From positions 992,001-1,056,000 of the forward strand of contig JAVHNS010000004.1 in the NCBI GenBank assembly GCA_036872755.1: a DNA stretch of 64,000 nt, given 5' to 3'. Origin of the DNA: Orbilia blumenaviensis. Lineage: Eukaryota; Ascomycota; Orbiliomycetes; Orbiliales; Orbiliaceae. Each line of letters begins with the position of its first letter. Position 1 is the stretch's first letter. Positions 1 through 10,712 of this stretch are shown piece by piece. The notes beneath the pieces were generated by a model. The model searched no databases, was not told where the DNA came from, and saw nothing but the letters and a program-made list of their open reading frames with translations. The position numbers and the translations under genes are program-made.

Positions 1-938
1 TTGAACAAGGTTATTGGAAACGTTCCACAGATTAGGAACGTCATCCAGGAATTGGCGGTTACAGGAAAGGGAAGGGCCGAGTTTTACGACAAGAAAACAC
101 CAATGCCCCGAGAAGTCATTAGGGAACACGCTAAGAAGATGGCCTTTGGAGATGTTTCGTGGTTCTTCTACGGAACTGTATATGGTGATGAAGAGACAAG
201 GAATAAGTCTTTGGGACTCATCAAGGAGGCTTTTGGAAAGATTCCTGGATCTCAGTTCAAGTTGCCGGAGGATATGCCAGTTGGTCATTATCTCAGGGAC
301 AGGGTTGATGTTTGCAGCGGAAAGCCTGTGCTCAGAGAATTGGATTGGTTGAACTGGGTGCCTAATGCGGCTCATTTGTTCTTCTCACCAGTCGTTCCAA
401 CCAAGGGACGGGACGCGAGATTGGTGCACGAGTTGGTCACAAAGTTGCATAAGAAGTGGGGCTTTGATTCCTTCCCAACGTAAGTTTACCGCCCCAAAAA
501 ATCCAGAAAACAAACTTTACACAAGGAGTTTTCATTACTTAATTCATGCATGCTAACGAGATATGCAGCTGGTGCGTCCTCGGCCGTGAACTCCACTACA
601 TCGCCAACGTCGTCTACGACCGCGCAGACCCCGATGCAAAACGCCGTGCTATTGGCCTCATGCGCGAGATGATCGCACAGGCTGCAGAGGAAGGATATGG
701 TGAATACAGAACCCATTTAATCTTCCAGGACCAGGTCGCTGCTACCTACGGATTTAATGGCCAGGCACTTAACAAGTTCGCTGAAGCCATCAAAGATGCT
801 ATTGATCCTAACTCCATTTTGGCTCCTGGAAGGAGTGGTATTTGGGGCCACAGGTACAAGGGCAGGGGCTTTGAGATGTGGCCTGGCCAGGAGGAGAGGA
901 AGACCCTGACTGGATTGCCAATCCAGGCGAAGTTGTAA
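1..938 (+). CDS. vanillyl-alcohol oxidase-type FAD oxidase, C-terminal part (5' cut by window)
   Basis: Exons 1-479 and 569-938; the frame is open from base 1, so the start and the FAD-binding half lie upstream of the window. The visible 282 residues match the C-terminal half of the VAO / 4-cresol dehydrogenase flavoprotein family, which oxidises para-substituted phenols with covalently bound FAD. The motif AHLFFSP (visible residues 124-130) carries a His at about the distance from the C-terminus expected for the covalent flavin His of Penicillium VAO; that assignment is inference. GYGEYRTHL and DPNSILAPGRSGIW are typical of the family C-terminus. The intron (480-568) has a GTAAGT donor and a GCTAAC branch site, and splicing restores FPTWCVLGRELHYI. 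The protein ends about 20 residues later than the Penicillium enzyme. It lies upstream of, and collinear with, the monooxygenase at 2808. Substrate unknown. Confidence 0.85.
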
Positions 939-2807
939 TTTGGTGGCAATTAATCAGGTGTGTCATGGTGGATGCGGACTAAAAGAAAACTTTCCCTCTC
1001 TGTCGTAGCTATTTTCTTCACTTTTTCATATGTACTATTAGATTAAATGCGAGTATTGGCTCCCTTTTTTTTCACATGGAAATTAGTTGTCCTATACCTA
1101 GTAGCAGAACTTCTGCAGGTGTGACGTACATTCACGACCATACTATTTCTGATATTGCTCCGTTTGAACGGCGTATCATATTCCACCGGTTTCGGCTAAC
1201 GTATCTACCTGTACATTCAAGTTTCATTGCTTCGAAAATTTTTTGAATCTTAGGACGCTAGATCATCGGAGTATTCTTGCCACGGTATGGCCCTAGAGGC
1301 CGGCCTAACTTCGGTAGGCTCCTGGCATCTAGTCAGAGATTCTAGATTCCTAGCTGAATGATCTAGATCCCTCAGGAATTCGAGTCTCTCACAGAACCCA
1401 ACGAGCCTTCCAGCCGCCACCGTTGGTGACTGCTTGTGATCGAGACCTATTCGCGACCTTTGATAGACCCTTCAAAAAGAACCTCGATGACACCCCAGCC
1501 ACTTAGAACCACGTGGCGGCACCTTCGACAGCTGAACCGTGCCCCTTCCCTTGGCCCATAGACGCTAGTACATATCTATATTCCTTACCGTGTCTATGCC
1601 TATTGCGAACCCCTCCTCATCGCCGTCACACGGAAAATCTCCAAGTCGTGGTCCATTCCGGCAAAATCCCGAAGGGGGGAAAAAAGAAAGGAATGAGGAA
1701 CCCACATGATAATTCTCCACAAATTACACCAGTACCATATGATGCACAGTACCAGAAGAAAAGAAGGGTATACAGAATGGCCACTGCGTAGATCAGGTCC
1801 CATCCCCGCCCCCCGAACCCACCTACTCCATGGGCAAAAAAGATACTCCATTCCCCGCAATATGCATACCCTTTCTCCGTACATACATAGACGAGTCCGA
1901 AGTGGATATACCCCGTCACACACACACGTTCATTGTACCGAACTTTTTCCAACAAACCACCTGCAGCCAATTGATAAGATTCCGATAAATGGGAAATATT
2001 TTTTTTGTCTCAACTATAGCTTCCCCACATCTACGAGACCACCCTAGTCATGAAGAACCTGCTCACGCGCAAACCCTGTGGTGTCTCTTGCTTTCGCTAC
2101 TCAAAACTTTGAGGTACCCCACATTTGGACGGAAAAGCACAGTCGATGAATTTCTGGCGCGTGCGTAACTCAGTGAATTAGTTGTTCTACGTAGATGGTT
2201 AGTACACATACGTCGTGGTTCGAAACGGAGAATACCCACGAATCGATGCACTATCGGCTAAGTCTAAGCGGTCTAACATCCACACCCCAGAACACACCTA
2301 AACCTTCGCATCGGTACTTTTGCTTGTAACGTGCATACATATGGATAAACCGTTAGAAAGACAAAACCAAGGTGGGGAATTTTCGCATGATGTGGGGAAA
2401 TTACGTCTGGTATATTTTCTTTCGGAAGGGATTCGGAGGGTAAAGCATGGTGCTCTCCGATATCGTAGGATTTCATAACTGTCGGGGTTGGAACATTTCC
2501 GAGAGGGTCCGTTCCTTTCAATTTTCTCTCCTCTTCCCCATGTTTAGAAAGAAACGTACAGTACCGCATTTGCAGCTTGTTTAATTCAGAGGTGTCCGTG
2601 TGTAGAAAAAAAATACAACAACGGAGTTTTGAGTTGTTTCGCACGATAACTGCGGTTGCCATTGCATTTGATAACTATTATCGCCATTCTGCAATTCCGA
2701 GGAGCTAAACTTGCTTCAGTAATTTTCTAAAACCGTACTTGAAAAGATTATTCAAGCTTCTGACTTTAATCAAAAAAGACTGTTTTAATTAAGTCACTCA
2801 AAACAAG
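939..2807. other. intergenic region, no gene seen
   Basis: About 1.9 kb between the oxidase and the monooxygenase. Only short, low-complexity open frames occur on either strand and none resembles a known family. I found no convincing RNA gene or repeat. It presumably holds the 3' end of the oxidase transcript and the promoter of the monooxygenase. Confidence 0.5.
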
Positions 2808-4583
2808 ATGGCGTCAACCACCCAATCAAGCAATGATCAAATCCGAGGTAAGTAACTGCAACCCCATGGGGGCTCCATATGCCATTTGCATTCTCAATGT
2901 TGCGGCGCCCCCACCTACCTGCATTTCATTTCATTTCAAAAAACTAATAAAAAATCTTCAATGCGACTACAGTGATAATAATCGGAGCCGGCCTCGGCGG
3001 TTGCGCCGCCGCAATGGCAATGCACCACCAAGGCTTCCATGTCACCGTTTTCGAAAAGATCAAAAACTTCCTACGCCTAGGCGACTCCCTCGGCCTTGGT
3101 GAGAATGCATTAAAGCTTCTCAAGCGCTGGGGGCTCCATGAGCAGCTCATCAAGATAGGAAATAGGAGCCCTGATATGCATATTAGGAGGTGGAATGATG
3201 GAAAGATTTTGGCGACGCAGCCGTTGATGGATATGGCGGGCTATATTGGCCATAGAGGTGACTATCATCAGGCTTTCCTGGACAGAGTGGCTGAGTTGGG
3301 AATTGATATTAAGATGGGACATAATGTTGTGGAGTTCGATGAGGAAAGACCGGCGGTGAAGCTGGAGAATGGAGATTGGGTTGAGGCGGATATCGTTATT
3401 GGTGCAGATGGTACGTAAATCCACAATGCGCAATAGTTGTGAGGGAACAGACAAATTTTCATCAAAGGGTGTGGCTAACATAATTGGATCTGAAAGGTAT
3501 CAAATCGCAAACTCGCGAGTTGGTGCTTGGTTTTGCAGACAAACCCAAGTCCTCAGGTTACGCCTGCTACCGCGCCTACTTCAAAGGCGACATCCTCCGC
3601 TCAGTCCCAGAATGCCAACCAATCCTTGTCAAGGACTGCGTTAACATTTGGATCGGCCCCGATATGCACCTTGTCCAAAACACGCTTAGAGACGGCGAAG
3701 AATTCAATTGGATTCTGACTCACAAGGATGACGAGGATATCAAAGAATCCTGGTTCCAGCCCGGAGATATGGATAAAGTGAGGGAATTGGTCAAGGACTG
3801 GGACCCTATGATTATCTCTGCCGTCAACGAGACCAGAGAATGTTTGGATTGGAAGATTTGCTATAGAGATCCCATCCCCACGTGGGTAAGCCGGAGCCAT
3901 AAGATCGCATTGTTGGGCGACAGCTGCCACGCGCACTTGCCGACCAGCGCCCAGGGTGCTAGCCAAGCGACGGAGAGTGCGGCTGTTCTCGCTCTGTGTT
4001 TGAAGCTGGCAGGTAAAGGGAATGTTCCGCTTGCGGTAAGATACCTTTTCTCCTCTCTACAGCCTATGACGTAGTAATTGTTAAGCGATGCGGACTAATG
4101 CGGAGATTATTTTTTGCACGCTCTAGACGAGGGTTTATGAGAAATTGAGGTTTGAGAGAGTGAGGCAGGCTCAGCTGAACGGGGAGGATGTGAGGGACAG
4201 GTGGCATAACTGCCTGAAGGACTTGGACCAGGGCAAGGAAGTCGACCCTGATGATGTTAAGATGAAGGTACAGTACCGTCCCACGCATACTTTATTTTAC
4301 TTTTACTAGTACCACATGATAGCGAAGGTGAGAAGCGAGGCTGATAGTTGATCAACTGTAGAACCGGTGGCTGTACGTCTTCGACGCCGAGGCCGATACT
4401 CTGGAGAAATGGGACAGAGTGTCCGAGCAGGTTAAGAAGGAGCTCGAGGAGGGCCGAATCGCCCCTCTTTTCGACGATCAGAGCGGACCTACCCGGGACC
4501 TGCAGCTGTACGACGCTTTTGGCAACAGAAAGGAGGCATCGAAGCATATTCCCAAAAAGCAGCAGCCCGTGGCCGCCCATTAA
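2808..4583 (+). CDS. FAD-dependent monooxygenase, salicylate hydroxylase-like
   Basis: Five exons: 2808-2847, 2973-3410, 3497-4035, 4127-4267 and 4362-4583, giving 459 residues, the usual length for group A flavin monooxygenases (PF01494). The dinucleotide-binding GAGLGG lies at residues 18-23, with the ribose-binding acid in VFEK near residue 41; GADG (about 157-160) and LLGDSCHAHLP (GD at 300-301) are the second and third FAD motifs. Enzymes of this family use NAD(P)H and O2 to hydroxylate aromatic rings, in some cases with decarboxylation, as salicylate hydroxylase does. There is no signal peptide or membrane anchor. All four introns keep phase, and the 40-nt first exon precedes the Rossmann strand as is common in fungal relatives. 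Co-orientation with the VAO-type gene, and proximity to a regulator and a polyketide synthase, suggest a tailoring role; the substrate is not deducible. Confidence 0.88.
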
Positions 4584-5718
4584 AAAAAAGCTTAAAATAC
4601 CGATTGTGTGTTTCAATGCTACAATGCTAACGAGTAGGTGCACGCGTGGGTAATGTGATGAGACCGGTACCGGGGCCGGGTAATTGAATGGGGTAATTCG
4701 CAGCTGATATACTTCTGTTATGTTATATAGCCATGCATTCATTGGTTGCTTGTATACTGTGCCAGAGAGCAGACATACAACTAATCGAGGGTAAAGGGAC
4801 ACGATGCAATGCAATGTCAGAGTGCCATGATATCACGATCATGCCCGTATATATAATTACCTCTCAATCTTACCTCCCTTTTACTCTTATGTATATGTCG
4901 TGCCACCGTTCCCGGCGGGAATGTGCATGTATAATCTGCAGGTGAGCGCATATAAAGTGCATACACCCGCCGGATGTTGCGAGTCCGAATGTATAAGTAT
5001 CCTGTCCACGCCGAAATATATCGATGAAGATAATACATTGACGTCTATCCATAATCGACAAATTATGCGTGTATTATATTTGTTCGGATGTAGTAATGTA
5101 GTTATAGTGACTATAATTCGGATTAGTAATTGTCGGCAGACCAGTCGGCCCCCGATTGATCGATCCCCCAGCAGAATAAGGTTAGGTCGGAGTAAGGCAG
5201 GACTAGATGTGGGCCCGTTTCCAGCTCCAGCTCCAGTTCGCTTCCGGGCACTTCAAGATCGATGGTTGCAACTGCAGCAGCCCCGTTCCGAAAAAAAAGG
5301 AAGAAGACTGTCTCGCTTTCTGCCAGCGGGTTTGCAGCTGGTTAAACGTTGGCTTGCTCGTATTACTGCATGCTGCTAATACCTAACTATCACCACCCAT
5401 CGTCAGTCGCCACTCGAAACTTCCCACCATCGCCCTCGCAGCCACCTCCCCATCATCACTACTACTACCACCTCATCTTTTCGCCATCACCATCGCCATC
5501 CGATTGTCGTCGGCTTCAAACTCACCCGCGATCGATATCGCCAACTGATGCAGATATAGTAGTACTTACCGATTTGCATGTTTCCGACCCGTGCCGGTGA
5601 GATTAAACGCATGTCCAGGAGCGAGTAGACCGACAGCAACAATACCAGGCAAGGCTTCCAAGGAACTGTCGACAGAACTTGCAGCTGGGACTGTGGGCTT
5701 AAGAATGTGGCCGTCACA
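4584..5718. promoter_or_regulatory. intergenic region and pyrimidine-rich leader of the regulator gene
   Basis: No gene is recognisable. From about 5390 to 5530 the plus strand is rich in CCA/CT runs (poly-His/Pro/Ser when read as protein), the usual look of a fungal promoter or 5' leader. The following stretch to 5718 may be untranslated leader of the transcription factor. The rest is AT-rich spacer. Confidence 0.4.
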
Positions 5719-8409
5719 ATGGGACCCTCCCAGATGATGAACAACACGAGCAACGCAAACAACAACGCAAACAACTCTACACCCTCAAACTCAACAGCAA
5801 CGGCAACCACCCCGTTTCTGTGCTCGCTGTGTCCGACCTCCAAGTATTTCACCCGCAAGGCTCATCTCGAACGCCACATCCGGACCCATCGTGAGCATCC
5901 ATTCCTTCCCACGTTTAATTGTCTATAGTATCTTCCCGCTATACAATATAATTTTACCTATCTACATTCCCTATATTGATCTGTCGATATTCATTCGAGA
6001 TCGAGATCGAGATCTGGGATCTTTTATTGGTCTCAGATGGAGGATAGTGCCGGAGAATAGCCAGGTGCTATCAAGCATATATACTATATTGCTATACACC
6101 ATGTATTGATATTCGGGGGGTTGAGGGGTGGTTATCGTATATATACTGATAGTGGCCTGACGAACAACAGACTCCGTCGGAAATCCGCTCAACTGCCATT
6201 TCTGCTCCAAAGAATTCCGTCGAAGGTAAACTTCCCCTTAATCCCTTCCCTTTACTTATTTACTACCCGAGTTGGGTGTATTTGCTATATATTATCTCTC
6301 ATTGGACTAACTAAACGTTGTGAGGTAATCCAGCGACCTATTGAAGGAACACCATATTCGATGTGAATTCCGTGGCGACCGTCCTATCCCCGTTGGAATC
6401 GTCGGCCGTAAGCGCCGTTCGTGCGACCGTTGCTCTCAGCGTAAGATCTCGTGCACTGGCCAAATCCCTTGCGACCGATGCATCACAGCCGGTGTCGTCT
6501 GTGAGAAGACCTCTCCTCCCGCCGGTGCCGACTCTTCTCAACAGCTCTCTCTCTCATGGCAAACGACTCTCACATCATCGAGTGCCGGTACAGCTGGCAG
6601 CCAAGGCACTCCTCGAGGATCCGAACTTGACAGCTCCGTCCCGGAAGAGGAAAGCGATGATGAAGCAGAGAACGTCGATGACGATGGTACCGGGTCGGAT
6701 CCACCTGATCTAAGAGGGTCAATTGAGTATCTTTTGAATGGACAATCCCAAGGAAATCTTGGCTTCGTTCAGGTCTTTCCGTTGTCAGCCACCCCGGATG
6801 AAGAGGATTCCGATAGTCCGATAGCCAGTGGTAGCAACGTTGCATCTGTTACAACAGCGATCCCGATCACGATATCTTCCGTACCGCAACCGACACCCTT
6901 CAACATGGACTTTAGTTTGAATTACGACGCCAGCATCCTTCCAGATATCGATCTAAATATGCTGTTTGGCGAGATGGGTTATCTGATGAATATAGGTCTC
7001 GAGCAAAACACGCTTTGGGACCCTCACTTGTTTTCTGAGCATTCTTCGCCGGCTACCACAACCGATCTGGACGTTTATGATGCCCATGCTTCCTTCTTAC
7101 GCCCGGAACTCTTTAAAGTCGTACAGACGTTCCAACTTGCTGAAAATTCGCCGGACTATAGACGAATGATGGAAACAGTCGAATCAGTAACCGGTGATTT
7201 GTTGCAAAGGTTTACGAATTCCTTCTTCAGGCACTGGCATAAGCATGGTCCGATCATACATCTCCCGAGCTACTCCCCAAGCACATGTGCAACAGTTTTG
7301 ATATTGGCGATGTCTTGCATCGGAGGGTTATATGTGAAAGACCCTGTGGAAATCAGACGCTGCAGAGGACTGTTGGATATTGCTGAGGTTTATATATATG
7401 GACGGGACTATCTGAAGAACGAATATGAGTTTTCTGCCTACGGGGGGCTAAATGGTCCCACTAAAACGTATAAGGACGTTGACTGGGAAGACTTTGAAAA
7501 GCTTCAGGCGGCATATCTTATGATTGTAGTGCAGACATGGGCGGGACACAAGATCGCGAAACGACGGATACGTCAGCAGAGATTCGCACGAGTGCTTGAG
7601 GTATGATCTCCAGGTCTCCCTCTCTTCTGAAAATATCTAATAAATAGTATAGTTAGCACGCCAGCTGAGACTTCCATCAGCGCACCATACCAGCGCACCA
7701 GATTCCCCCGCCGACTTCCGAACTTGGATCCGCACCGAAACCGCCATCCGGTTGCAAAATATAATAATAACCATGGACTCTGCATTCGTAATCTTCAACA
7801 ACTGCACACCTCGTATCTCTGCTATGGAGATAGAGCAACTAGATCTCCCCTGTGCTGCTGCGAGCTTTTCAGCAAACTCGTATGCACAACTAATGTCGGT
7901 GCCGAGTCCCCCAGTGAGGGGTATCAAACTTATGAAGACGCTGAGGATGAGTTTTGTGACGCCGTGGCCGGCAATGCCGGTCCTGACAACGTTGGATTTG
8001 TTTGTTACTGTTCATGGTATGCCCTTTCTGCCTCTCGTACCATCTTTAATCCGCCTCATCGGATGTTCCGCTAATATATTTGTGTATTTCCTAAACAGTT
8101 CTCTATGTCCTCCTAACACTCGACCTATCATCACAAATCACACCAACGCCCACATCTCTCGCCGCAATGAGACAAGGCATAGATTTCTGGATAAAGTCAT
8201 GGAATGCTGCCCGTCATCGACACCAGGAAGGGGACTGGAAAACACTGGGGCTGGAGCGCACGAGTGATAGATACTGGGTTCTTGTCAAGGCCGTATTTTT
8301 AGCGTTTGAGAAGGATGTTAGGGAGGGTAGGCGGCGAGGCCTCTGCTCTCGCAGCGACATTGATGAGAGTGGGCAGCATTTGAAGGAGTTTTTGGCGAAA
8401 CGGAAGTAA
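5719..8409 (+). CDS. fungal transcription factor with C2H2 fingers and a Zn2Cys6 cluster
   Basis: Five exons: 5719-5890, 6171-6225, 6334-7600, 7653-8016 and 8099-8409, giving 722 residues. After an Asn/Thr/Ser-rich start come a C2H2 finger (C35, C38, H53, H57), a second finger split by two introns (CHFCSKEFRR joined to SDLLKEHHIRC), then a complete Zn(II)2Cys6 cluster: CDRC, six residues, C, five residues, CDRC, six residues, C (residues 106-132). An acidic linker follows, then a region from about residue 370 resembling the fungal-specific middle homology domain (PF04082; FFRHWHKHGPIIHLPSYSP). The tandem C2H2/Zn2Cys6 arrangement is known among fungal regulators. The start is the first ATG in frame after the CT-rich leader; an upstream non-coding exon is possible. 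Its place between the oxygenase and the polyketide synthase fits a pathway-specific activator, but that is inference. Confidence 0.88.
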
Positions 8410-8979
8410 TTACTTTCTTTCTTTTGCTTCCAGTTTTATTACCTATTTTTAAGAAAAGTTCGGAGTATTTAATGGCTTTTTTGTTTGTGTTTTTGGCTTG
8501 GGAGTTGGATACTTAACTTACATTTGGGATATCGTTTTGTGAAATCGCGACTGGATCTTTTCTTTTTTTTGTCTTTTGATGTTTAGTTATTGTGGGAGCG
8601 GCATTACATCGATCTTTAGTTGTCATTTCTACTGGAGAGTTTCTTTTCCTATAGCTTGGTCGTTTTGTTAACGGATACCACTTTGAATCTCGGGACGTTC
8701 TATATATACCATTCTCTTCTCTTAACTATCGTACGTGTCGACTTCACCCAGCCCACGAGTTATTGATCGAATTATTTTTATATTCATATTCGTGTTTATA
8801 TACCTCTACCTCTTCTATTAGTATAAATCTAAACGAAAGGACGGCTAGTTGTAAAGAAAACAAAGGGAAAGGAAGACGATAAAGAACAATGCCGGCTCCA
8901 GTCATGATCCGGGGTATCATCCACCAACGACGACGACGACGACGATGACGGTATAATTACAATGATACACAAAAAACTA
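8410..8979. other. convergent 3' spacer between regulator and polyketide synthase
   Basis: Some 570 bp between two genes that point at each other. It is T-rich just after the regulator stop and carries a short CGA/GAC triplet run near 8930-8946. No gene, RNA or clear terminator structure was seen. Confidence 0.5.
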
Positions 8980-10712
8980 TCAATCCAACTCTTCCCCACC
9001 AACACTAACCCCTCCAACCCCATTGGTGACCTCCACCACCCCTTGATCCCCACTACCAACCCCATCATCAACCCTCCTCATCAAAACCATCTCAACACTA
9101 ACCCCAGGTCCAAAAGCACACCCCACAACTCCCCTTCTCCCACCCTTAACACCCACGCCATCTCCATAAACCGCCCCTTCACCACCAATTCCCGCTTCAG
9201 ACTCTTTTCTAAGTGTATTCATAACACTGAATATAGTCGCAGAACTCGAGTTACCGTAGTTGGTGTATACCTCGAATGAAGCTCTAAGATGGGAGGGGGA
9301 GAGTGACATGGTGGATTCTATTGATGTCAGGATCAGGCTGCCGCCGGGGTGGAGTGCCCAATCCAGGTCTGTTGGTTTTATCTTTTCGTTTGGTGGTTGT
9401 GAGGATTTTGGGAGGAGAGATGTGAGGGTTTTTGAAGGGATTGATGAGATTAAAGAGGTGTAGAGGGGTGGTGTGGCGGTTGAAGTTAGGGAGGGGACTT
9501 TGGGGGTTAGGATTACTTTCCAGCCTGTTTTTTTTAGATATAATGATCAGTGTTATTTCATCGGGGGCATAAAGGGTGTGTGCATATAATACGTACCCAT
9601 TGGATCGACATCAAACCCCAGTTCTGCTTCTGTCCCGTCTAGCGTCTTATGCTTCCATCCTAATATATCATATACCCCTCTCCTCTTACCACCATTGTTA
9701 TTATTAAGGTCTTCACCAACCCCATTACTAACAACAACAGCACTACTACAATCACTAAACAGCGTGAGTCCAATCCTAATCTCCCCCTCCTTAACAATAC
9801 TATCCAACTCACTCCTCACCAAGGCAGTACAGATCTCTGTAGCGCATACCAATACTCTCGCCTTCCTCCCGCGTGCCTTCGCTCCTAACGCGATATTACA
9901 CGCGGTTCTTAACCCAGCAAGACCACCAGAGCACCCTACACCAGATAATAACACCTTCTCAATAGAAGGGCTTATATTTAATGATTTTAAGACGAAGGTA
10001 TCATAGCCTGGATTGGAGGAGTCTGTGCAGGTTGTGAAGACTGAGTGGGTTATCTGGGAGGGGGAGTAGCCGGAGTCTGATAATGCGGATTTACAGGCTT
10101 TGATGGCTAGGGGTACTCCGGAGGTCATGAAGAGGGAGTGGAGGTCGGTTATTGTTGGTGGGCAAGGGAGGTTTGCGAGAGGATGTGTGGGGGGGCCGAC
10201 GGATGGACGGGTTATGATGCCGGTGTAGCGGTTTATGGAGAGGACTTTTTTGATTCTGGAGTTATATTTTAAAAAAATACTGTTAGCTTCATTTATTTTA
10301 TCTGTTTCTTATCCTCTTGTTTCTATATGAATTGAATATTTGAATAAAGAATTGGGGGTTATGAAGAGTGGATTGGAACATACGCATCTGTCTTGGGGCA
10401 GAACTTATCGGCGAGAGCGTCCAGATCTGTGGGGTGTACTCTGTAAGGCGGGTACTCGACACCGATGCCCATTATTCGGAGGCCTAGTTCTTCTGGAAAC
10501 ATCTCTTCTTCTTCTTCTTCCTCCTCCTCTTCTCCATTTATATTATCACGACTGACTTTATCACCGTTGGTGTAGTGCCCATTGGCGTATCCGTTGGTAT
10601 GGCCATTGCGCTCGCTAGAACCGACATCGGTGGAGCTGGAGCTGGAGCTAGAGTCGCAGTTAGTCACGACATTTGAGCCATTGACCGATGCGACGGTCTC
10701 GATTGGCGCCAT
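8980..10712 (-). CDS. type III polyketide synthase (chalcone/stilbene synthase-like)
   Basis: Three exons on the minus strand: 10712-10384, 10255-9597 and 9524-8980, giving 510 residues. The thiolase-fold catalytic triad is complete: Cys218 in LSGVGCSGGLAG, His388 in DWALHPGGSL and Asn421 in YTNYGNSSSAT; the terminal FGPG loop appears as CAFGPGVSVEM. Such enzymes extend an acyl-CoA starter with malonyl-CoA and cyclise it to pyrones, resorcinols or resorcylic acids. Fungal members are usually about 380-450 residues; the excess here is an N-terminal tail of about 80 residues rich in Ser, Asn and Gly with a run of Glu (GAA/GAG codons near 10500-10530). No targeting signal is obvious. Splicing restores KTDA-IKKVLSINRYTG and DPM-GWKVILTP, both typical. 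It converges on the transcription factor and is the only scaffold-building enzyme in this block. Confidence 0.93.

Noticed and set aside
1513..2662. Several open frames of 60-130 codons on both strands
   Set aside because: Low complexity or unnatural composition, overlapping one another, no domain or splice logic.
4733..5379. Overlapping plus-strand open frames up to 159 codons
   Set aside because: No family resemblance; composition fits promoter and leader DNA of the regulator.
9695..10006. Plus-strand frame of 103 codons
   Set aside because: Antisense shadow of the type III PKS.
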